Positions 1 to 6,131 of a DNA stretch of 64,000 nucleotides are shown here, piece after piece. The notes below the pieces were generated by a model. It was given only the letters and a program-made list of their open reading frames with translations, searched no databases and was not told the origin of the DNA. This DNA is from Mucilaginibacter lacusdianchii. Lineage in GTDB: Bacteria > Bacteroidota > Bacteroidia > Sphingobacteriales > Sphingobacteriaceae. Numbering within the stretch: the first letter of the stretch is position 1; each line of letters opens with the position of its first letter. The translations under genes and the position numbers were made by a program. The DNA is taken from the NCBI RefSeq assembly GCF_009770985.1, contig NZ_WSRW01000002.1, positions 1,116,001 to 1,180,000 of the forward strand. Reading direction: 5' to 3'.

Positions 1-825
1 CAGATTTGTTCGCGCTATCAATTCGGTCCACAACTCGCTCCATCCAAAAAATTCCTGATTCGACCATTTTATTAGTTGATTGCGGTCAGAAAAATCCACA
101 CTATTGGTTTTATGCCAATTTTCTTCTTTTTTTAGGCTAATGTAAAAATCAATAGAATCATCTCCTTTAGAAGATACATGGAGGTACTTTTCATCCGCAA
201 AAACATAAATCTTTCCGCCGTTAAGCAGCGTTGCCATTTCGGGATAACTGGCTACGTTGCCTTGTATGATGATGGTGCCAGCATAATGATTTTTGGCCGA
301 ACCCACAAAAGAACGTACTTTGGAATTAGCGCCATCTGCGCCTATTAGGATATCGGCTGTGGCGGACGTTCCATTGTTAAAGTCGAGTTTCCAGCTGTCT
401 CCATCCTCTTCTAAACTTAACAGATGGCTATCCCAAATTACTGTTCCGGGCAGCAATGAATCCATTAGCAAATTTCTTAAGGGTCCACGGTCAATTTCGG
501 GCCGTGCGTATGGGCTGTCAAAATCTTCGTTTCCGGCGGCAACATCATCTTTAAATATAATATTTCCATATTTATCCATCACCAAACCTTTGTCGGCACC
601 AGGCCGGTAAGTTTTTTTAAACTCTTCCAGCAAACCAGCGGCTTTAATAGCCTTTAAACCCGACTCCAAGTGAAGGTCTAGTGTTGCGCCCTGCACACGT
701 GCTTTCTCATCAAAATCCCTTTCATACACATTTACGCTGATGCCTTTCATTTGTAACAGCCGGGCCAATGTTAACCCACCTGGCCCGGCACCAATAATGG
801 CTACTTTCTTATTATGCAATAACAT
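1..825 (-). CDS. TetX-like FAD-dependent monooxygenase, C-terminus cut by window edge
   Basis: Flavin-dependent aromatic hydroxylase of the class that includes the tetracycline-inactivating enzyme TetX. The first 275 codons are open. The N-terminus has a Rossmann dinucleotide motif (VAIIGAGPGGLTLARLLQ, about residues 8-25), followed by an acidic residue in VYERD and, near residue 165, the DG motif (IGADGANSKVR) typical of the family. The layout of TLDLH, the RxxLRxLL stretch and VIWD also follows TetX. The gene starts 80 bp from a divergent AraC-type regulator that may control it. Its substrate cannot be told from sequence; many TetX relatives do not act on tetracycline. It lies outside the mobile element, on the chromosomal side of the tRNA-Phe junction. 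Confidence 0.8.
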   Translation of the reverse strand, partial: MLLHNKKVAIIGAGPGGLTLARLLQMKGISVNVYERDFDEKARVQGATLDLHLESGLKAIKAAGLLEEFKKTYRPGADKGLVMDKYGNIIFKDDVAAGNEDFDSPYARPEIDRGPLRNLLMDSLLPGTVIWDSHLLSLEEDGDSWKLDFNNGTSATADILIGADGANSKVRSFVGSAKNHYAGTIIIQGNVASYPEMATLLNGGKIYVFADEKYLHVSSKGDDSIDFYISLKKEENWHKTNSVDFSDRNQLIKWSNQEFFGWSELWTELIARTNL

Positions 826-905
826 ATATCATCACTTTGTTATTTGCAAAGTACAGGCATTAAAATGAGTTAAAATAACCATCTTTATTACAAAAACAGT
901 CGTAA
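826..905. promoter_or_regulatory. Divergent promoter region, monooxygenase / AraC regulator
   Basis: An 80-bp gap between two divergent starts. It contains the inverted repeat ACTTTG (834-839) / CAAAGT (847-852). The minus strand reads TACTTTG here, resembling a Bacteroidota -7 box for the monooxygenase. The repeat could be the site for the neighbouring AraC-type protein; this is inference. Confidence 0.35.
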
Positions 906-1871
906 ATGAAAATATCAATTACCGATAACGGTTCTGGCATTGCAGCACAATTGGCCAAGGCAATTGGTGCCGAAGTTAACGGACGCTTTATACACATATC
1001 CAAAAGCAAAGGTGCCGGTTATATTACCGGATTTAACTGGGATGGGGAGATACGGATGATGATCCGGAACTATCATCTAATAGAAGATATAACTATTGAA
1101 CGCACAAATGAACTGGCAGACCAACAAGAAGATGTTGTGTTTCTGCTTAGCGGCATTTTTCCTTTAACATCAAATCCTAATGGGAGTTTAGTTTTGGAAA
1201 AAGCAAATATCCTAATTTGCCGGCATGCCGTTTCTTCCGTGATGGCTATGCCCCGCGACACATTGTTCGGTAGCGTCACGATTGCGGTTTCTAAAAAACA
1301 CCTTAACCAACTTTTTGGACACATCAGACATCCTGTGGTAAGCACCGTTTTGGCAGCTCAAGATAACTTAGTGTTTGAAAGCAGGGTATCAGCACAAATT
1401 ATTCAAACGGCTGCTGAAATGCTTGGCCAACCAGTTCCAGATTGTTTGGAAAAGCAATATTACAAGTTGAAGTGTGAAGAATTACTTACGCATACTTTTG
1501 CCCAATTGATGCAAAGGGAAATTATACCAGCCGCTGGTTTACATATAGCTGATATTAAAGCGATTTATGCGATTAAGCTTAGTTTACAATCTCGATTTAC
1601 GGAACAGCCTGATATTGCCAAGCTTGCTGAAACGGCAAACATGAGCCAGCCGAAATTGCGCAAGCTTTTCAGGCAGATATTTGGAAAAGGCGTCTTTGAA
1701 TATTACCAATGGGCCCGGATGCAGGAAGCCGCTCGCTTGCTCAGCGAACAAAAGCTGACCGTATCTGAAGTTGGCTACCAGCTGAATTTTATTAATCTGA
1801 GCCATTTTACCAAAGTCTTTCAAAAACACTTTGGTATTAACCCCAAAAGATATGCGATGGTAAATAGCTAG
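906..1871 (+). CDS. AraC/XylS-family transcriptional regulator
   Basis: Cytoplasmic DNA-binding regulator of 321 aa. The last 100 residues hold the two helix-turn-helix motifs of the AraC family: ANMSQPKLRKLFRQIFGKG for the first and VSEVGYQLNFINLSHFTKVF with the FGINPKRY signature for the second. The N-terminal 200 residues are a ligand or sensor region I do not recognise. It is divergent from the TetX-like gene, 80 bp away, which is the usual arrangement for a local regulator. It ends before the tRNA-derived terminator and belongs to the chromosome rather than the element. Confidence 0.88.
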   Translation: MKISITDNGSGIAAQLAKAIGAEVNGRFIHISKSKGAGYITGFNWDGEIRMMIRNYHLIEDITIERTNELADQQEDVVFLLSGIFPLTSNPNGSLVLEKANILICRHAVSSVMAMPRDTLFGSVTIAVSKKHLNQLFGHIRHPVVSTVLAAQDNLVFESRVSAQIIQTAAEMLGQPVPDCLEKQYYKLKCEELLTHTFAQLMQREIIPAAGLHIADIKAIYAIKLSLQSRFTEQPDIAKLAETANMSQPKLRKLFRQIFGKGVFEYYQWARMQEAARLLSEQKLTVSEVGYQLNFINLSHFTKVFQKHFGINPKRYAMVNS

Positions 1872-1961
1872 CCTAGCTTAAAAAAGATTGCGAATACGGT
1901 TATGAACATAAAAATGCACTAAACTGAATAGCTTATGCAAAGAGCTTATAACGACCATTCA

Positions 1962-2011
1962 CACAAACAAAAAAGCCCTTTAGATTTCTCTAAAGGGCTT
2001 TTTTGTTTGTG
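1962..2011. terminator. 23-bp perfect palindromic terminator of tRNA-Phe
   Basis: Arms 1962-1984 and 1989-2011 are perfect reverse complements around a TTTC loop. The core GCCCTTTAGA/TCTAAAGGGC is flanked by A6 and T6 runs, so it can terminate transcription in both directions. It directly follows the 3' end of the tRNA-Phe fragment on the minus strand, where a tRNA terminator is expected. It could also stop read-through from the AraC gene. Confidence 0.8.
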
Positions 2012-2053
2012 GTATCAGCTGGAATCGAACCAGCGACACAAGGATTTTCAGTC
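2010..2053 (-). other. 3' fragment of tRNA-Phe, probable ICE attachment site
   Basis: On the minus strand this reads as the 3' half of tRNA-Phe: anticodon loop CTGAAAA (anticodon GAA, plus-strand 2047-2049), 3' half of the anticodon stem TCCTT, variable region, T-arm (CTGG, GTTCGATTC, CCAG) and 3' acceptor strand TGATACC with discriminator A at 2010. No CCA is encoded. Homology stops at about 2053: the 5' half of the anticodon stem reads AAAGA where AAGGA is needed to pair, and no D-arm or 5' acceptor strand follows. Tyrosine-recombinase elements often cut inside the anticodon region, so this is best read as one att site of an element extending rightwards. Confidence 0.8.
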
Positions 2054-2289
2054 TTTTTCATTAGCTGTCAGTAACGGCACAAAAACCGCCCTGATTGCTT
2101 CTAATAAGCGATTTTAAGAAAAAATATTGGTTTGCGCAAATCTTTTGTGCCCTTTTTGTGCCCTTTTTTTTGCTGAAAGAAAGATTACGCTTCTCCTGAT
2201 AAAAAAAAAGTGCAAATGAAAGGAAGCCCTTGATTCACCTTTTGTAATGTGATTGACAATAAGGAACGTTTTAAAATTCCGCAAGGATG

Positions 2290-3027
2290 TCAACTTAATA
2301 TTAACTTGACAAGATGATGGACTTGAGTACAAGGATTGCGAAGATGAAATGCTATATTATGATTAAAATTGGCTTCTAAGTTATTAGCACGAGCTATCGC
2401 CTGTTCTGTTCTATCATGTAACACAGGTAGCACATAGGTTATAAACGGCTGCTTTTTCTTTAAAATATTTTTATAATAAAACTGCGGGTGGGCGACCATT
2501 GCTTGAAAGTCTTCATTATCTGGATGAAGTGTTTTAAAAAGTGCTGTCAGCCGCTCATAGATATATTCACGATGTAACATAGTTTCAGTCGAAACTTCTT
2601 CAAAGTGAAGTAATATCCAAAGCTCAAAGGCGTCGTTACTCCATGCAACATTAATACCTGCAATGCCTGCTGTTTGAATAGCAGTATCAAATGCAATATG
2701 GTTAGCTACTTTGATTTTCTCAAAGTCAGTATCCTCCATATCGCGGTCATAAACACACCAAATATTTTCCGTGCTTTCCGCATTTACTCGATAGCCATTC
2801 TGGTCAAATACAATCAAGCCACCCTCTCGGCAATAAGCTATAGTATTGTCCAAATTAAGCTTTCCTTGTTTTTGATTTGGGAGGCAATTTATTTTGGATT
2901 TACCAGAAACCTCTAGTGAACTAAAATAATATGGCTCCGAAACCTCATCCTCACAGAAAATAATAAAGTTCAGGATTTGGTCAGCGCTTCGCTCATCACT
3001 GGTTTGTAATTCCCACTGTTCAGCCAT
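2290..3027 (-). CDS. RloB-like (TOPRIM-type) defence protein
   Basis: A 245-aa protein of the RloB family, the usual partner of an RloA-type ATPase and also found as the second subunit of AbiL-like abortive infection systems. Visible family signatures are the N-terminal IIFCEDEVSEPYYF (usual form EGEKTExxY), a YDRD acidic motif near residue 95 and SNDAFELWILLHF near residue 130. The acidic residues probably bind metal as in TOPRIM nucleases. The start codon lies 4 bp downstream of the ATPase stop, so the two are translated together. Family and partner are clear; nuclease activity and phage protection are inferred. Confidence 0.8.
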   Translation of the reverse strand: MAEQWELQTSDERSADQILNFIIFCEDEVSEPYYFSSLEVSGKSKINCLPNQKQGKLNLDNTIAYCREGGLIVFDQNGYRVNAESTENIWCVYDRDMEDTDFEKIKVANHIAFDTAIQTAGIAGINVAWSNDAFELWILLHFEEVSTETMLHREYIYERLTALFKTLHPDNEDFQAMVAHPQFYYKNILKKKQPFITYVLPVLHDRTEQAIARANNLEANFNHNIAFHLRNPCTQVHHLVKLILS

Positions 3028-3031
3028 TTTA

Positions 3032-4285
3032 TTAACTATTATGCTGGTGTTCCAAAAACGAACCTAATTTTGGCAACGCGCCATAGAACCCAGCTAAGTA
3101 CTGTCTAGCAAAGTCTGCATTATTTCTGATCCCTTTAAGGTCTGCCAACGAGTATAACTTGGTTTCGTCCATACTATTCTTCTCGGTAAAATAAAATTGA
3201 TCCCTTCTCATGATGTCAGGATCCATAAGATTTACATCATGGCTAGTAAAGAGCAATTGTGCATTAGCAGTGTTAACTGCCTTATTTTGAAATAATTTAA
3301 TAACTTTTCGTAAAAGGGATGGATGAAAATTACTATCAATTTCATCAGATATGTAGACACCGCCTTTTGTGAAAACTCTATGCAGGCCACCTATATAGGA
3401 ATAAAACTTTTTAGTTCCTTCGGATTCATCGGAATCCAAGTTCATTAAAGCCTGTCCGGTAACTTCACCCTTTTCGTTATAAATGTTTTTTGATAATATA
3501 ACGTAGTTGCCGTACTTGCGCTTATTTATTTCGATCTCGTGTAGTTCTACATCTGTGAAACTTAGCCCGGCTTCCGTTAGCCATTCCAAAACAGTGCTTT
3601 TTTGCCCTTTCTCGACCAAAGTATCGGTCAATCCTCGATCCTTGCCGAACATTCCATAAAAAGTCCCAGCCTCGTTATCACCTTCAATGATTATCTGATC
3701 AGTAATAAAATCCTTAATGGAACTTGAAATATTTCCTGCATAAGAAGAACAAAAGGTCAGAAACAAGGTATCCTTACGCAGGTTATTTAATGGCAATTGT
3801 GAGCCTTCCTTAAATCGCTCGGTATTGATATCAATTTTGCCTTTTTTCCTGGTAAAATAGAAAGTCTCGTTTTTTTCTGCAGGTCCAAATAACCACTCCG
3901 ATTGCACATCAGCTTTTTCATCAAGCGCAAAGCCATACCTGTATTTTTTATCTTTGATAGTTAAAATCAATTGAAAATAACCATGGTGTTCGAGAGGGGC
4001 AGATGATAACTTAAAGTAATTATGCTCACGACGAAGAATTTCTTCTGAGGTCAAGGAAGTTGCTACGAGTTTTTTGAAAAAGCTTAAACCCTTAATCAGA
4101 TTTGATTTGCCACTACCATTCGCGCCGTATACGCCAATTATTTTTAATACTGAATTATCTCCTTTACCAGCGATATTACATGCATCCACTTTCTTGTCTT
4201 CAGAAACTAATCCCGTTGGCCTGAAATTTATGGATTGCAATTCGTGGAAAGAACGATAATTCCCGACTGTAAATTGAATTAACAT
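3032..4285 (-). CDS. RloA-like AAA/ABC-type ATPase
   Basis: A 417-aa ATPase of the AAA_15/AAA_21 kind, first gene of a two-gene minus-strand operon with the RloB-like protein. It has an N-terminal beta segment (LIQFTVGNYRSFHELQSINF), Walker A GANGSGKSNLIKG at about residue 55, an ABC-like signature region (SDESEGTKKF), Walker B (VYISDEIDSNFHP) and a switch histidine in LLFTSHDVNLMD. OLD-like and AbiL/RloA ATPases share this order. It probably senses infection and licenses the TOPRIM partner. A direct repeat and an AT-rich promoter region lie immediately upstream. Confidence 0.83.
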   Translation of the reverse strand: MLIQFTVGNYRSFHELQSINFRPTGLVSEDKKVDACNIAGKGDNSVLKIIGVYGANGSGKSNLIKGLSFFKKLVATSLTSEEILRREHNYFKLSSAPLEHHGYFQLILTIKDKKYRYGFALDEKADVQSEWLFGPAEKNETFYFTRKKGKIDINTERFKEGSQLPLNNLRKDTLFLTFCSSYAGNISSSIKDFITDQIIIEGDNEAGTFYGMFGKDRGLTDTLVEKGQKSTVLEWLTEAGLSFTDVELHEIEINKRKYGNYVILSKNIYNEKGEVTGQALMNLDSDESEGTKKFYSYIGGLHRVFTKGGVYISDEIDSNFHPSLLRKVIKLFQNKAVNTANAQLLFTSHDVNLMDPDIMRRDQFYFTEKNSMDETKLYSLADLKGIRNNADFARQYLAGFYGALPKLGSFLEHQHNS

Positions 4286-4296
4286 GGGAATTGTTT

Positions 4297-4369
4297 AATT
4301 GTGCAAATGTTGGAAAAATTGATTTAAATATAAATATAGTTTTTTTATATTTGCAATAATTGTGCAAAT
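4297..4369 (-). promoter_or_regulatory. Repeated AATTGTGCAAAT operator upstream of RloAB-like operon
   Basis: The 12-mer AATTGTGCAAAT occurs at 4297-4308 and again at 4358-4369, 61 bp apart. The distal copy also forms an inverted repeat, ATTTGCA (4349-4355) / TGCAAAT (4363-4369). The proximal copy starts 12 bp upstream of the ATPase start codon. This looks like a binding site for a regulator of the operon; none is encoded next to it. Confidence 0.45.
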
Positions 4370-4845
4370 TTTAATATTTCAACTTAATGTCTAACTAATA
4401 ACTTTAGTTGAAATTTATTTAGAATACCAAGTTAAATAGCTAAATTTGTCTTTATGTCATGCCGATTACTGACATGGCAGAATGAATAAAACAGACAAAG
4501 TGACATGGAAAATTAAATTGTACACTTTTTTACGAAATTGTTACATTTTACAGTAAATGGCACAATTATCGAAAGCGAATTGCAAATCGTTCTTTATAAA
4601 CGGAAAAAGCCCGAAGGGTCCGACGCCTTCAGGCTCATAATGTGTGTCACAATTCAGAAAGCAGGATACTGCTGACATACTACGATGACAGGGTTGTTTT
4701 TTAACGGTGCAAAGGTATTAAAAGTTTAATATAAGCAAATTTTTTTTACATTTCACGAAAGAACTCATCGTATAGCCGGATTCTGGATAAAATTTATTGT
4801 TGGGCAGGTATACCCTGCCCCTTTTTATCACCAAAACAATTAATA
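4370..4845. other. Intergenic region between two divergent defence operons, with hairpins
   Basis: About 480 bp without a convincing gene. It holds a hairpin at 4608-4635 (AGCC-GAAGG pairing with CCTTC-GGCT, one c/a mismatch) and an intrinsic terminator at 4802-4826 on the plus strand: GGGCAGG / CCTGCCC followed by T5. A perfect 10-bp inverted repeat, TCGTATAGCC (4768-4777) and GGCTATACGA (4867-4876), encloses that terminator. Nothing obvious lies upstream on the plus strand for it to end, so a short leader or small RNA may be transcribed here. Confidence 0.5.
4802..4826 (+). terminator. Orphan intrinsic terminator in the leader of the E2-E1-JAB operon
   Basis: GGGCAGG (4802-4808), loop TATAC, CCTGCCC (4814-4820), then a T5 run. 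It lies 20 bp upstream of the micro-ORF and inside a 10-bp inverted repeat (4768-4777 / 4867-4876). The outer repeat could compete with or frame the terminator, as in an attenuator. Confidence 0.6.
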
Positions 4846-4977
4846 ATGAAAAAATTGTTTACCGTTGGCTATACGAGCCGGCCGGGAGCTGTATTGTGCT
4901 TTCCGTCGCCGAAAGTACCATTGTTTTTAACCAGCTCAACTGAGCTGAATGTTGGATCGGAGGTGCAAAGTGCCTAA
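4846..4977 (+). CDS. Micro-ORF (43 aa) at the head of the E2-E1-JAB operon
   Basis: ATG at 4846 follows an A-rich stretch of the kind that precedes Bacteroidota starts. It encodes 43 residues beginning MKKLFTVGYTSRPGAVLC and ending NVGSEVQSA. Its stop (4975-4977) overlaps the GTG start proposed for the next gene (4970), the geometry of translational coupling. No family is recognised and no glycine-ending tail suggests a ubiquitin-like modifier. It could be a leader peptide, a small conjugation target or simply chance. Codon sampling is too small to decide. Confidence 0.3.
   Translation: MKKLFTVGYTSRPGAVLCFPSPKVPLFLTSSTELNVGSEVQSA
4932..4947. repeat. Short palindrome CAGCTCA-AC-TGAGCTG
   Basis: A perfect 7-bp inverted repeat with a 2-bp spacer immediately before the MBL-fold gene. 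It could be a repressor site. As RNA it would fold just before the GGAGG box at 4959-4963, leaving that ribosome site exposed or masked. Confidence 0.35.
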
Positions 4978-6130
4978 TCCGTCTATTAAGTATTACGCTG
5001 TGAATAATGGCGACATGTCATTGATAACTCTTGCAGATGGTACACGCATTCTGATTGACTGCAAGCTCACCAAGCAATCAGATGAGAGTGAAGATCCAAA
5101 AATCCACGATGCAAAAAAGGACCTGCTCAATTCAATTCAAAAAAGGGATAATAACTACTATGTAGACGTATTTATTCTTACGCATGGGGACAAAGACCAT
5201 TGCCATGGTTTTAAGGACAACTTTTACCAAGGGGACCCTGCCAAGTATAGCAAAGCAGACCGCGACAAAAACCTGATTATTATGGATACGATGTGGTTCT
5301 CCCCGATGATAGCCGAGCAGTATACTAATGATGATGAGGATGCTCATCAGCAGGAAGCAGAACGCAGATTGGATCTACACCGTAGGAATCACCCTGACAA
5401 AGACAAACCAGGGAATCGGATTAAGATTATCGGATATGACAGTAGTAAAGAGTATCAGGATTTGAATCACATGCGTGCCGTTCCGGGAGACATTGTTACA
5501 AGGTTTAACGATAGAGACCAAACTACTTTCTCCATTTTCATACATGCACCATTTAAAATAAAGCTTGACTCCCCTGACAAGGACAAAAATTCTGCAAGCA
5601 TCGTCTTTCAGGCCCGGTTTAAAGCTTACAGCTGGAGCACTGATTTTTGCTGCCTTGCTATGTTTGGTGGCGATTCCGACCATACTACTTGGGCTGAGAT
5701 TTTGGACCGTACTAAACGGTATGGCAATGATAAAAAGGAGGTTGCATTAAATTGGCACCTGTTTTTGGCTCCTCACCATTGTTCCTGGACTTTCTTTAAT
5801 GAAACATCGGATCCTGAACCTCAATCCACTTCGCTGGAAGTACTTGATTATGCGCAAAAAGGTGCATGGATAATTGCCTCCAGCAAGAAAATTGTAAATG
5901 ATGACGACAATCCGCCTTCTGCCAAGGCGAAAAAACAGTATGTTGCTAAACTCGAATCATCAGGCAAGTTTTTGAATACCGCGGTAGAACCTTCAGAGTC
6001 AGCACCTGAGCCTATTGTGTTTGACATTACTGCAAATGGTCCCGCTAGAGCACCTCGTAAATCAACTGGTAGTGCCAGCGGTTCGGCTGGTGGCTTTGGT
6101 GCTGCTGGCACTATTATCACGCAAGGGTAA
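4970..6130 (+). CDS. ComEC-like metallo-beta-lactamase-fold protein
   Basis: A 386-aa protein of the metallo-beta-lactamase superfamily. It carries the metal-binding motif THGDKDHCHG at residues 71-80; the HxDxDH form is that of ComEC/Rec2 C-terminal domains. Further metal-ligand regions are MFGGDSDHTTW and LAPHHCSW. A Ser/Gly/Ala-rich tail ends the protein. I prefer GTG 4970 because GGAGG lies 6 bp upstream, unusual in this phylum; an in-frame ATG at 4949 would add seven residues. Its stop is 1 bp before the next start. It probably acts as a hydrolase or nuclease beside the ubiquitin-like enzymes. Substrate unknown. Confidence 0.75.
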   Translation: MPNPSIKYYAVNNGDMSLITLADGTRILIDCKLTKQSDESEDPKIHDAKKDLLNSIQKRDNNYYVDVFILTHGDKDHCHGFKDNFYQGDPAKYSKADRDKNLIIMDTMWFSPMIAEQYTNDDEDAHQQEAERRLDLHRRNHPDKDKPGNRIKIIGYDSSKEYQDLNHMRAVPGDIVTRFNDRDQTTFSIFIHAPFKIKLDSPDKDKNSASIVFQARFKAYSWSTDFCCLAMFGGDSDHTTWAEILDRTKRYGNDKKEVALNWHLFLAPHHCSWTFFNETSDPEPQSTSLEVLDYAQKGAWIIASSKKIVNDDDNPPSAKAKKQYVAKLESSGKFLNTAVEPSESAPEPIVFDITANGPARAPRKSTGSASGSAGGFGAAGTIITQG

Positions 6131-6131
6131 T

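Noticed and set aside
2010..2056. A functional tRNA-Phe gene
   Set aside because: Only the anticodon loop to the 3' end is present; the D-arm and 5' acceptor strand are absent and the anticodon stem is mismatched.
1935..2117. Open frame on the plus strand across the terminator and tRNA fragment
   Set aside because: It runs through a perfect 23-bp palindrome and an antisense tRNA-Phe fragment; no coding signal beyond being open.
4370..4845. Retron or reverse-transcriptase-linked RNA
   Set aside because: Hairpins are present but no reverse transcriptase gene occurs anywhere near.
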